A stretch of 64,000 nucleotides of DNA from Galerina marginata. Lineage: Eukaryota > Basidiomycota > Agaricomycetes > Agaricales > Galerinaceae. The notes below the pieces were generated by a model that saw only the letters and a program-made list of their open reading frames with translations, was not told the origin of the DNA and made no database searches. Below, in pieces: positions 20,740 through 32,523 of this stretch. The translations under genes were made by a program, and so were the position numbers. Each line of letters begins with the position of its first letter. The first letter of the stretch is position 1. The DNA is taken from positions 186,001 to 250,000 of the forward strand of contig JAECYW010000010.1 in the NCBI GenBank assembly GCA_023014335.1, written 5' to 3'.

Positions 20740-23017
20740 ATGATCCCCCAGGTGTTGCTGAGCGCCGCGCTCCTTTGTGTTTACACTGCTGCTGCGCCTC
20801 TCTCCGGACCGACTGTAATCCTCGACGGTGCCAACTTCGTTGGGGTCAATTCTGGAACAACAGAAAAGTACCTCGGCATTCCGTTTGCTTTGCCTCCGTG
20901 AGTTTCTTACTTATTTATTTGTGACCTTGTTAACACGTTCTCTCGCTCAGTGTGGGCGACCTTCGCTATCGGTTACCCCAAGCCATTACTTACAGCAACG
21001 GTACCTACGATGCATCGGCTTTTGGGCCTTCGTGTGGTCAGCAATCGATCGAACTCCCTATCATTAAGGGCCTAGTTGGCGATGCCGCAAACTATGTGGT
21101 GAATTCAATTTTTGGACAAATTTTCCCGGACGACGAAGATTGTGAGTTTCGTAGTATACATTGGGTTATGAAATACTTTATGACCCAAAAAACGACTAGG
21201 CCTTACCATCAATGTTGTCAAGCCGAAGGGGGCAACTCCAACGTCCAAACTTCCAGTGGTTGTGGTAAGTCTACGGCTTGAACTCAATCTGTTTACGGTT
21301 TTCTTACTCGCCTCATCAGTGGATATTTGGCGGTATGAAACAAGCCTTTGCCTTTGATGATGACAGCCTTCAGCTCATCATTGCCCTTATTAGGCGGCTT
21401 CTTACTTGGAGGCACCTCAATGTACGACGGATCGCTCATCGTATCCCGCTCTCAGGCGCTCTCGCAACCCGTTGTTTACGTCAGTATGAACTACAGGTGA
21501 GCCTTCTTTTCATGAGTCTAAGCACTCCTAAGCGACCCCCTCCAGACTGACAGGGTTTGGGTTCCTTCCCGGAAAAGAAGTCAAGGAGGCGGGTGTTGGC
21601 AATCTTGGTCTCCAAGATCGTACGTCCAATTCTAGGTTTTTATCCTGGGCAGAAGCTTAATAGCCTAATTGGCAGAACGTGCTGCTCTACGATGGGTCCA
21701 AAAGTATATAGCTCAGTTCGGCGGAGATCCCACCAAGGTTACTATGTAAGTCTCAGCGTTCTCCAGCAAAATATTTATTCTTACGCCCGTCTAGGTGGGG
21801 CGAGTCTGCTGGCGCAATTTCTGCTTCTTTGCAGATGCTCGCCAATGGAGGAAATACGGAAGGTCTTTTCCGTGCTGCTTTCATGCAATCCGGTGCTCCC
21901 ATTCCTGTCGGTGACATGAGCAATGGCCAAAAGTATTACGACGCCCTTGTGGCAGAAACTCAATGTACAGGTTCTTCTGATACACTGGCTTGTCTGCGTT
22001 CTGTTCCTTATGCTGCCTTGAAGGCGGCTATCAACAAGTCTCCGGGAATTTTTTCGTACCAGGTGCGTTGGTCCTATGTCTCCAAAATAATTCATACTAA
22101 TAACTAGTTGATATCGCAGTCGCTGAATATTGCATGGACTCCGCGAACGGATGGTATCTTCCTGACCGACTTTCCTCAAAACCTTATTCAGCAAGGAAAA
22201 GTCGCGAACATCCCTTATATCACCGGTAAGCGTTGTTGGACTGCGCGCTGAAATAGGTCCTAATTCCAGTAGGTAATTGTGACGACGAAGGAACTCTTTT
22301 TTCCTTGGGTAACAGCAATATAACGTTCGTGATTTTCGTGAGGAATTTTGTTATTAATACTGACAATGACATATTAGAACGGATTCTCAGTTCAAGTCGT
22401 ATTTAAAAAACACTTTCCTGCCCGGCATCACCGATGCACAAGTCGACAGGGTTACAGAACTGTATCCCAGCAACATTCTTCAGGGATCTCCATTCGGGAC
22501 AGGCCTTTTCAATGCACTCACTCCTCAATTCAAGCGTTTGGCCGCTTTTCAAGGAGATGGGGTATTCCAGGCTCCTCGCCGTTGGTTGCTTCAATATACT
22601 GCAGGCAAGCAAGACGTTTGGGTCTACCGTAAGCAAAATGGTCAAAACTACTATTTCGTACTCATGACACCACAACTATAGTAAATAAACGCCTAAAGCT
22701 TTTACCAATACTTGGATCTGTAAGATCTCTCGCGATTTAGTACTGGCCTGGCACTCAATATTTTTTTACCACAGGTCCACGCGTCAGATATTCTAAATGT
22801 CTACGGCGGCGGTGAGATGGGTGACCATCTCATCCGCTTCGCAAACAAACTCAACCCCAATCCAAGCAACGGGTATCAGTGGCCAAAATATAGCCTTTCT
22901 ACGCGCAAAATTGCCACCTATCTGGATGGTCCTCTGCCCCTTGAAACGGCGGACGACACTTACAGAGCAGACGCGATGAGTTTTCTCAGCCAGTTAACTC
23001 TGCAACACCCGATTTGA
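20740..23017 (+). CDS. Secreted type-B carboxylesterase/lipase, copy 1
   Basis: Alpha/beta-hydrolase of the cholinesterase/Candida rugosa lipase family. It starts with a signal peptide (MIPQVLLSAALLCVYTAAA). Key parts are GIPFALPP|VGDLRYRLP, the EDCLTINV signature, the oxyanion GGGF loop (WIFGGGFLLGGTSMYDG, split by an intron), the nucleophile WGESAG (about 21796-21813), the acid in NCDDEGTLFSL and the His in VHASDIL. The complete triad predicts an active enzyme on lipids or esters. A dozen short introns occur. An AATAAA signal follows at about 23099. The copy at 24061 is colinear and very similar, so this is a tandem duplication, with the trehalase gene upstream in the same orientation. Confidence 0.93.
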
Positions 23018-24060
23018 AAACTCCCAACTTGATGCAAACGTGATGTATGATAACGATCTTATTATTTATGACTGGACACGACCTCTCTTGTAAACTTAAA
23101 TAAAAATCAATGTTTTATGTATAAGAAACTTAAAGCTTTATCTGCGACGTTCGAGTTCATAGAACTTTTTTTATAGCTACGTCTTGTAAGTCTCATTGCA
23201 AACAGCCTCGCAGAGCCGGAAAAAGTCCGGACACTGAACCTGAGTGGACCTGTGGCAAAAAAATACCTTGTCGAGCGAGCGTTCCTGATGAGAGTCAGTG
23301 GCAGAATCGATGTTGACGACCTTGATCGGTGCTTGAGCGTTTTCTGCCAAATGGGCCAAGCGCCGGCCTAAGCGCCCGGGTATCCGGCAATAATTACCCG
23401 ATCACGTGTATTGCTAAGACCACCTGATGATGATGATGAATCGGTGCTTTAAGTTCATGTTGTTTAACTGCTGCCCACTTTTGTTCTCTCTCGCCATCAT
23501 GCTTGCGCCTGCACAGATTAACCAATAATAGCAGTCATCTGACCCAATGCACCGCAAGGAGCGGTACGGACCAGGGGCGGCTCATCTAAACTGTTATCAA
23601 CTACTGTCCCATTGTAGCTATTGTGGCTGTCTATGTGACTATCGTCTACCTGCTGCTTCTTTTCAGACGGCGTCCGGCTACATTCCCAAAGCTGTCATAT
23701 CGAGGTTCTGAGTTCCTCCGTGAATGCTGTGATCTCCTGTGACCGTGTCAACACTTCATCGCTTGGTACGATCTGTCTCTTGTATCCTCGTTCTGGCACG
23801 GTCTCATGACACTTCGCGTCTGCAGTTTTTAAAATATCTTTGGTACTCTCCGCACCTTGAAGAAAAACACAAGCTAGCAGCTTTGTGACATCTGACACTC
23901 GGTGTCGATAGTAGAACCTTCATCGTTAGAATGAGTGAGAATGGGTCGCGCTGGTTTCGAGATCTCTGAGATATTTCTCCGTGTACTCGGTTTTCGTTAT
24001 GATGTGTTCGAGAGGATAAAATGAGAATGCCCGCCTTCAAGCTGGCAGCCGGATTCCCCC
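23018..24060. other. Intergenic between tandem esterases
   Basis: A 1.0-kb stretch with an AATAAA at about 23099-23104 for the upstream gene. The short frames on both strands are unsupported. I see no remnant of a third esterase copy. Confidence 0.4.
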
Positions 24061-26408
24061 ATGCATCTCCCAATCCTCTTCGGTCTCGCCGTACAGTTCG
24101 CGTGTGTGTTCGCAGCGCCTTCTGCAGCGCCGACAGTCCAGTTGGACAGCGGAACGTTCACTGGTACAACGTCAGGTTCTGTTCAAAAGTTCTTGGGCAT
24201 TCCTTTTGCTAAACCACCGTGAGGGCATTCAGTCGACACTCAATTCATTGTTACTCATATTTCTTTTTCTCAACCTAGGGTTGGGGACCTCCGTTATCGG
24301 CTGCCACAAACTATTCCACCTTATAACGGGTCGTTCGATGCGACAAACTTTGGTCCCTCTTGCGGACAACAGTCCATTACCCTGCCAATCGTCCAGGGTC
24401 TGGCGGCTGAAGCAGCCGATTACATCGTCAATTCGATATTTGGTCAAATTTTCCCTGATGCAGAAGATTGTAAGCAATACAATTCAACGCTTAGTATCCA
24501 ATCTCACAGGAAGCACAGGCCTCACCATCAACGTCGTTAAACCCGCAAGTGCTACCTCATCCTCTAAATTACCCGTTGTAGCGGTACGTTTGACTTATAG
24601 CCAGATCAAGAATAATTATCCTAATCTTTGCTACTAGTGGATATTCGGAGGTCTGTGCTTAAATAATGTCCAGAAATGAACATATAATGACGACGTTCTA
24701 TAGGCGGCTATGAGCTTGGCAGCACTACCATGTTGGTTCATTTCGTCTGAATCTTTGGCCATCTGGCTAACCGCACCCATAGGTATGATGGTGGGGCAAT
24801 TGTTTCGCGTTCGATTGCATTGGGAAGCCCAGTCATATATGTCAGCATGAACTACAGGTAGGGGTCTAGTTCGCTACCATATGATTGCCAAATAATTTTT
24901 TTAGACTCACAGGTTTCGGGTTCCTGGCTGGCAAAGAGATCAAAGCTGCGGGGGTCGGAAATCTCGGATTGCAAGATCGTGAGTAATTTGGGACCGATGT
25001 AAGGTCTGTGATGCTAATACGCTGCCAGAACGAGAAGCGTTGAGGTGGGTACAGAAGTATGTTGCGCAGTTCGGGGGAGACCCTACAAAAGTCACTCTGT
25101 ATGTTAAGTTTCGTCTGCAATCTGGAAGGAATCTCACTTAATTCGACATGTCTAGCTGGGGAGAATCGGCTGGGGCTATTTCTGCCGCACTTCATATGGT
25201 TAGTAATGGAGGCAACACTGGGGGTCTATTCCGCGCCGCGTTCATGGAATCTGGGGCTCCCATACCTGTCGGCGATATCACCAATGGCCAGAAATATTAT
25301 GATGCTATCGTAGCGGATACCGGGTGTTCAGGTGCTGCTGACACTCTAGCTTGCCTACGAACTGTATCATTTGCTTCCTTGAAATCAGCGATCAATAAAT
25401 CTCCAGGAATCTTTTCATTTCAGGTAAGCGCGGTTCCTTCCACTTGGTCATCATGGGTTGTCAATTTTATGTCTTAGTCGTTAAACCTCGCCTGGCTTCC
25501 TCGCACCGACGGTGTCTTCCTCACGGACAACCCACAAATTTCGGTGCAACAAGGAAAAGTAGCCAACATTCCGTACATCACAGGTAAAACCTTTATCCTC
25601 CGGCATCTTTTTTTGATTCTTAGTCGGCATTGTCCAGGTAATTGCGACGACGAAGGAACCCTCTTTTCCCTGTCAACATTGAACATAACGTGGGTCATCC
25701 TCTGCTTTATGTTCTCGTCGGAAATCTGACAGCTTAATTAATTTCCCACAGGACGGAGGCACAGGTGCACGACTTCGTCAAGACACAATTTTTCCCAAAG
25801 ATCTCCGACGACCAGCTGAACCAACTTGCTGAACTGTATCCCGCAGACATCACACAAGGCTCTCCTTTCAATACTGGGATTTTCAATGCAATCTCTCCGC
25901 AGTTCAAGCGTATTGCTTCGTTCCAGGGAGACGGCGTCTTCCAAGCACCACGCAGATGGCTCCTCCAGAACACGGTTCCTACAAATCCCAATGTATGGTC
26001 GTACGGTATGTCAGCTTTCTCATGAGAAGAGGGAACGTTAATAACACTCTTACTTTCCACAGTCAATAAACGCTTGAAGGGCTTGCCAATCCTCGGATCT
26101 GTAAGTTAACCAGCTTTCACTGTATGGTCATTCAAATTGATGTATCATCGTATTCTAAGGTGCATGCGTCCGATCTCCTTCAAGTTTACGGTGGGGGAGA
26201 GATGGAAGACTACCTCATTCGTTTTGCTGCCACTCTGAATCCCAACTCTCCGGACCTTCGCAGTTTCCAGTGGCCGAAATACGACCTCAAAAACCGCAAG
26301 CTCCTGACGTTCCAAGACGGGTTGATTCCCTTATCAATCACCCCCGACACGTACAGGCAGGATGCGATGAACCTTTTGACACAGATCACTCTCGTAAACC
26401 CGGTCTAA
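24061..26408 (+). CDS. Secreted type-B carboxylesterase/lipase, copy 2
   Basis: Paralogue of the gene at 20740. Signal peptide MHLPILFGLAVQFACVFAA, then GIPFAKPP|VGDLRYRLP, EDCLTINVV, WIFGGGYELGSTTMYDG, WGESAG (about 25156-25175), NCDDEGTLFSL and VHASDLLQVYGGGEM. The same triad and oxyanion hole are present, with Phe changed to Tyr after GGG. Most introns fall at the same codons as in copy 1, but a 51-bp intron (24732-24782, GTTGGT...ATAG) splits the TTMYDG region where copy 1 is continuous. The stop is at 26406-26408. The two copies may differ in substrate or regulation; the sequence does not say which. Confidence 0.93.
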
Positions 26409-26617
26409 TTGACCACCGTCAACTTCTCTCCAACCTTCTACCTACCTTCTTCCACTCCAAGACAAGTTTAGATCGCGATGATCTGCGTGTTTGGATTTGT
26501 ACGATTTATCGATATGAATAGGGATACGACATAACGATTACCTGTCTATTTGGCATTAACACGAAATCTGTATTATTATAACGTTGAATAGCCTTGCATC
26601 TAAATTTTACTGAAATG

Positions 26618-28160
26618 TCAGTCAAGAGGCTCCTCATCCAATCGTGATCGATTGTCCATGTACACTGGAGGTAGGGGACTTGACCCATCGTGTGCGAAGA
26701 AATCGTCCACAGTCAGCGGTCGTAGGTCGAATCCCTAAAAACACCATTGTGAGCACAAAATAAAGATTAGGCAAGCACCCTGCTACATACCTCCATCTGC
26801 CCTTTTAGCAATACGTCGTGATCGCCAGATGTACTCCGCATGAACTCTCGCACTGGCACCATAGCTGCGTTCCGACATAGTTCTCTTAGATCTGACCCGG
26901 ACAGTCCTTCTGTCTGTGCCGCAAGAGCCCGAACGCTAAAATTAGGAGATACCTTGGTATCCTTTAGCATCTGAATGAAAATAGTTCAACGACAAGTTTG
27001 GAAAAAATGGGGAGGCGGTACATACTAGGCTAAGGATCCTAGTCCGTTGTTCAAGATCAGGCAGTTCGATGCCGAAGCGTTTCGGCATGCGACGCAAAAT
27101 TGCTGAGTCGATGTCGTTTGGACGATTGGTCGCACCAAGAACCAATATTCTGTCAGTCCCTGAAAGCAGGCCATCCCAGAGCCTATGAAAGGGGGGCTTT
27201 TAGAAAGATGCAGGGTTTCAGCATATCGGAAAACGGGTAACGAACGTCATGAACTCCGCCTTCATCATCCCCGTTACTTCATGGTCGCCCTTCGTCCGTT
27301 CCCGTAGGAAAGAATCGATTTCATCAATGAAGATGATGGAAGGCTGAGTTTTTCGGGCAAGGCTAAATAGTCCCGCAACGAGTTTGTTGGACTCTCCGTA
27401 CCACTTGTTTGTGAGGACTGACGCAGCGATGTTGATGAATGTAGCTCCAGACTCCTTGGCCAGAGCTTTGGCTAACATGGTCTTTCCGCATCCCGGAGGT
27501 CCGAAAAGGAGGACACCCTTAGGGGCCCCAAGGAGAGACGAAGATGAAGTGAAGAGGTTTGGGTATAGAAGGGGATATATGACGGACTCTCGCAGGGAAG
27601 AAACGATGGGATCAAGTCCTCCAATATCTTTGATATTCGTCGACAATAAGACAGCCGGAGGAAGATCTAAAGATTACCGTGCTTACCTGTGAATGTAACG
27701 GGGATGTCATCTGGATGAATAACTTCGTTCGCAACTTTACCTGAAATTCCGGGGATATATGAACAAGGAAGAGCAACGGAAATCAAGACGACATACGTTC
27801 ATATTCGTCCAATTTCAATTCGTGATGGCCCAGTCGCTTCAAAGCTTCCAGCTGCTTTGCTTTTACAGCGTTGTCCTTCTTATCCGGCGATATGCTGTCA
27901 AGGACCCACTTTGATGATTTGTCAATTAAATGTAGCTGGGACACATTCTAGAGGGTTGCTCACTCGCATAGTGTAATACAAAGCTGCCTTGCAAATGTGC
28001 TCAATGTAAGATCATAGATAGCAAATAAATTTGCCCACTTGAGACGCAAGAAACAGCGCAACTATTTGAGGCGGAATGCACCTTGTTAGCTTGTCTTTCC
28101 GAAAATTCCGAACCAACGCTCACCTTCAAATGCAGCCCGCTTCGTTCCGGAAGAAACCAT
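26618..28160 (-). CDS. MSP1: Msp1/ATAD1 AAA ATPase, outer mitochondrial membrane extractase
   Basis: Membrane-anchored AAA protein that pulls mislocalised tail-anchored proteins from the outer mitochondrial membrane. The N-terminus, built from small exons ([12 protein letters not shown], then [20 protein letters not shown]), supplies the single membrane anchor, followed by the linker [19 protein letters not shown]. The AAA core has [19 protein letters not shown], Walker A GPPGCGKT (about 27480-27503), the pore-loop region [10 protein letters not shown], Walker B IIFIDEID, the sensor [21 protein letters not shown] and the C-terminal [18 protein letters not shown]. All ATPase residues are intact. 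Six or more introns occur. Its 3' end converges on the second esterase, with 209 bp between the stops. The first two joins (28030-28160) are the least sure part. Confidence 0.92.
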
Positions 28161-29095
28161 TTCAGGAGAGTAACGTGTGCGGTGAATGTCAGGGAGGAGG
28201 AGGGAAACAGCTAATAGCAATCCTCAGGTCCGTAGTGGTCGTGGTGCAAGGTCGTTTTGCACCTGTGTGACGAAAATCGTCACGGTCGCGGCACTGCAAA
28301 AATCGAAGGCATACCACTTTGAACTCGTGACGACCAGAAGAACTCCAAGTCGGCACCAACAAGGGATTAACAATTATTTGACATTAGGTTTCGAGGCCTA
28401 GCAAGCAAAAAGGTTTTGCAAATGCATAGTAAATCTAGTACTAAGTATAGTGATGTGTAGGCATGGAGATGTGGATAAGGATGGATGACTCTAGTAGTAG
28501 ATGAGGATGCGTTAACTTCCTAGTGAAGGTCGGGTAACTGTATAAGTGCGACGTAAAATTACGTGAAAACATTGAGGACATGGAAAACAATGCTAAATGA
28601 AGGCGAGATTTGAGTTTTTACTTTTTTATTTATATACGCGATAAATTGATCTGGAGGGGTAGGAGTGTGTGGAGGCAAATTACAGCCCGGCTGGTTCGGA
28701 CATCCTCCACGGGTCGCGCAAGCGACGGAGCCCCAGTGATAAAACGGGAGAAATGTTGAGGGGATAGAAGATTAAGGAGATAGGTCGTTGAAGAGGCCTG
28801 TTCGATCAATGTCAACCTCAAAGGTAGAAAAGTCCTGCTGGGTGTCACTAAGGGAAAAAGAAGGGGAGCTAGGAGGCCAAGATAGAATAGAGGGACTGAT
28901 CATTCGGGGACTGGTACTCGGTACTCGAACAGTGAAAGATGAAGAGAAGTCCTGATAGGATGGCAGCGTCAAACGATTTGCATAATAGCAGACTAGGATG
29001 GCTGAAACAGAGGGCAAGCCATGGCTGAACAGACTGCGCAGATGCACTATCTTTCAGCAGAAATGGGTGCTGAGGTTGGTACTGGCTACTGGCCA
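28161..29095. other. Intergenic, no gene seen
   Basis: The stretch lies upstream of MSP1 and downstream of the small membrane protein. Minus-strand frames around 28630-29099 are shadows or 3' untranslated sequence; none has a domain. Confidence 0.35.
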
Positions 29096-29647
29096 TCACA
29101 AGGGTGGCGAGCCAGCAGTTGGAGCTGTCATTCTGGATTTGAGGTGGACTGACTTGGGGTTGGACTTGAGGTGTGCTTTGGGAACACGGGCGAGAGTCAC
29201 AAGGCCGACCCCTTCTTCAGAGGTTGATGTAGTCACTCGGACCAAAGGTGGAGCTGATGAGGCAGGAGGTCCAGCATGGGGCCTCCAGCGACGGCGGGAT
29301 CCGTCACGGCCGATAATGGTGGGAGTTGGTAGCTGGTACGTGGGGCCAGATCGTCGGCCATTCAGCTTGCACTGGCGGTAAAGATACAGCGACAATAGGA
29401 CTACAAAGAATAGTACTATCGCGGTGAAAGGAAAGGGTGCTTGAGTGAAAAAGAAAGCCACGACATGGTTCTGGAACTCACCAAGACCAATAACAATTAG
29501 CTTTATCACCGACTCCTGAAGGCGACTTGGAGAAGCAGAGTTGACATCGTTGTCACGAGCGCAGAGAATTGCTGCATGGAGGGGCGATGCATATGCCCCG
29601 ACGGCGACGGCGATAAGGTAGAAGAAGATGAAGGTTTGAGGATGCAT
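29096..29647 (-). CDS. Small membrane protein, unknown function
   Basis: A 183-codon single exon. The N-terminus is a signal peptide or first helix (MHPQTFIFFYLIAVAVGAYA), followed by a short loop with one Cys, a strong transmembrane helix (APFPFTAIVLFFVVLLSLYLY), a Cys/Arg-rich juxtamembrane segment and a basic, Pro/Ser-rich tail of about 85 residues (RRRWRPHAGPPASSAPP). The tail probably lies in the cytosol. I recognise no family. A TTAAATAG element about 165 bp upstream could be a TATA box. The frame is credible because hydrophobic segments are well formed and the composition is balanced. Confidence 0.6.
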   Translation of the reverse strand: MHPQTFIFFYLIAVAVGAYASPLHAAILCARDNDVNSASPSRLQESVIKLIVIGLGEFQNHVVAFFFTQAPFPFTAIVLFFVVLLSLYLYRQCKLNGRRSGPTYQLPTPTIIGRDGSRRRWRPHAGPPASSAPPLVRVTTSTSEEGVGLVTLARVPKAHLKSNPKSVHLKSRMTAPTAGSPPL

Positions 29648-30512
29648 GGCGATGAATAGGCTGCGGAGTAAGCTTCAGTAGGAAAACAAACAGAGGAGGG
29701 AGGAGACAAACCAGAATAATGATTATGAAAAGAAAGTCGCAAAGAAGGATGATAATGTGAACGAAGGCAGACAAGACCAGGTCGTATAAGAAGGTGCGGC
29801 ACGAATGAGAGCTATTTAAGTTGTAGAGTGGTATTGAATCTTGGAAGGGTAAGATCTCGAATGAGGGTAAGATCTGCAACGTGACCTAGGATTCCCGGAA
29901 CCCAGTCCCCGTTCCACGGTGCGCAAAAAGGAAATGCTTTGATTCGGGATATATGTCAATACGACTCGTTGGGAGTCATTCTCGACCCCGGGGCCGAAAA
30001 GCTAAGAAAGGGATAGATGGGTTAGCGACTAGGCATAAACCAAGCACACCAACCGTTTCTTTGCCGTGGCTGGCGAGGGGACTTGGTCGGACGTTCGTCT
30101 GGTGCGAGTGGTGAAATTTCATGGGTCGAGGCTCCGAGCACATCAGCTGAGGGCACCGAAACGGATACGCCGGGGCACGTTACAAAGCATGAGGCCAGAA
30201 CTGAGAATATATCGGTGTCTAATCGACGACGATTGGCGCTCAAGATCCCATCGAGATTGACTTTCGATAAGGGAATATCCCCTTGGGTCCTCCTGAGCGC
30301 AGCCTGCGTGTTGGAAGCATTTGGCCGATGGAATAATGACGGCAGAGTGGAGGCCATTGACAAAGTGCATCTGCCGATTTCCGGAAGATTGGCATTGTAG
30401 ACGGGGAGAAGTGTTGGTCGTCGTTGTGACCGTGATCACAAAATGAGTTACGTGACAACGTGACAGCTAATTCCGAATGTTTTTCCTTCATCACTGCCAG
30501 TGAACACGTCGT
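29648..30512. other. Intergenic with one doubtful minus-strand ORF
   Basis: A 113-codon minus frame (30022-30363) and overlapping plus frames occupy this stretch. None shows a domain, signal peptide or splice pattern. The ALG11 promoter must lie in the right half. Confidence 0.3.
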
Positions 30513-32523
30513 ATGGCAAGCTTCATCGTCGTCGTCGTTTCTCTTGGATTATTACTACTGCAACCGGTATTTATAATATGGCTCGTCCTGCGTATTCAAA
30601 GCCGGCGCCTGCGCTGGACAAACTCCGCGCGTCGGAAGGCATTGCTGAGCCAGCTAGGCTACGCCCATGATGACAAGAAGCGCATAGTGGGCTTTTTTCA
30701 TCCATATTGGTGAGTTCCAGCTCTCGAAGCTCCTTTGCTCTCTCTGATTCTACGTTGAAGCTTCAAGTAATGCCGGTGGGGGCGGTGAACGTGTGCTATG
30801 GACGGCTATTGCTGGAATGCAACGTACGGACCCTGACATCGTCAGCGTCGTATATAGCGGCGATATCGATGCCACAAAAGAAGAAGTCCTTTCCAAAGTG
30901 AAAGTGAGACACCTCTATCATGGTGGCGTACATCTTTCAGATGACTGAAAGGCTGTGTTCTCCCTAGTCGAGATTTGACATATCCCTGGACCCAAAATTG
31001 GTCCATTTCGTGTTTCTGCAATCTCGCCATCTTGTGGAAAATTCTTCGTGGCCCAGGTTTACCCTGCTCGGCCAAAGTCTTGGATCCATGTATTTGGCAT
31101 GGGAAGCTATGTCAAAAATCATACCAGACTTGTATATTGGTAACCTTCTCTTTTTGCTATCTTATTCTCCATCGTTTCCCTGATTTAAAACGACTAGATT
31201 CGATGGGATATGCCTTTACCTTCCATGTTGTTGCCCATTTAGGCGGTATCCCAATTGGTGCCTACGTTCATTACCCAACTATCAGCACGGATATGTTAGC
31301 TAGGGTCAAGTCCCGGAAAAACTGGCATACCAACGCAAATCGAATCTCTTCTTCTGCATTGCTTAGTCGTGCAAAGCTTCTGTACGTCTACTTGGAAATC
31401 TGGTTTTTTCATTTATGAACTAATCCTGATCTAGGTACTATCGCTTCTTCATGTATTACTATACGCTATCTCTTCGGACTTCGAACTTCATTATGGTCAA
31501 TTCCTCTTGGACGAAGAATCATGTCGATTCCATTCTTCAGCATTCCGATATTCTTCTGGACGCACTCCATATGCTTCCGCCATTATTCATCCTCAAGCTG
31601 TTCTCGTACGATAATGCGCCGAAAAGTGCAAGAATAGTTTATCCTCCGTGCGATACGCGAGAAATGGCCCAATTTCCCTTGATGCCTCGCAAACGTGTTA
31701 TCCTGAGCGTCGCCCAATTCCGGTTAGCACCCCAACCCCAACCCCGATTTTTGCATGTGCTCTTGCTAACTAATTTTGGAAGGCCAGAAAAGGACCATCA
31801 GGCACAACTAATGGCCTTTCACAAACTGCTAACAACTCATCCGCAGTATGCGCGGGAAGGCGCCGACCACGTTAAACTCGTTCTTGTGGGAGGGAGCCGC
31901 AACGAAGGAGACGCTCAGCGTGTGCTCCAGCTTCGTAAGCTCACTAAGGACCTCGACATCGAGGTTCGTTCTTCAAGTCTATAATTATTTGAAAGGCTGT
32001 GTGTGATACCTTGTCTCACAGCCACACGTCGAGTTTGTCGTGAACGCTTCTTACGCCATTGTGCTTGAGTGGCTGTCAAGCGCCAGCGTTGGTTTAAGCG
32101 CTATGGTGGACGAGCATTTTGGGATCAATGTCGTGGAGTTCATGGTCAGCCTCGATACTTGTCCCTATTGTCAAATTTCTTAATAGCGGTTTGGCTTTGT
32201 AACAGGCCGCTGGTGTTATCCCCGTTGCGCATGCGTCAGGAGGTCCGCTGAAGGATATTATCGTGCCATTCAATGGGGAACGTACAGGTAACGATCGTGC
32301 TTCTCCCGAGATCTACATACACCTTACTTGTTTTCATTAACAAGGATTCCACGCACTTACCACAGAAGAGTTCGCGGAAGCAATTCAGACTGTTTTGTCG
32401 CTGTCACCTGAAGAAGAGGCGGCGATGAGATGGAGAGCTCGGGCGTGGGCGGTCCAGCGATTCTCAGAAGAGGAGTTCGAAAGGGGATGGAATCAAAGTG
32501 GCTGGCGAACATATCTGTCGTAA
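30513..32523 (+). CDS. ALG11: ALG11 alpha-1,2-mannosyltransferase (N-glycan precursor)
   Basis: Adds the fourth and fifth mannose (alpha-1,2) to the dolichol-linked N-glycan precursor on the cytosolic ER face, using GDP-mannose. The product starts with a hydrophobic anchor ([23 protein letters not shown]), then [18 protein letters not shown] (the Cys codon is rebuilt across the first intron), [13 protein letters not shown], the second hydrophobic patch, [33 protein letters not shown], and the GT4 E-x7-E motif [25 protein letters not shown]. About eight introns occur. The end is [12 protein letters not shown]. Length and all family landmarks match; an essential gene in yeast. Confidence 0.94.

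Noticed and set aside
30022..30363. 113-codon minus ORF as a gene
   Set aside because: Overlapping plus frames are equally open and no domain, signal or intron pattern supports either.
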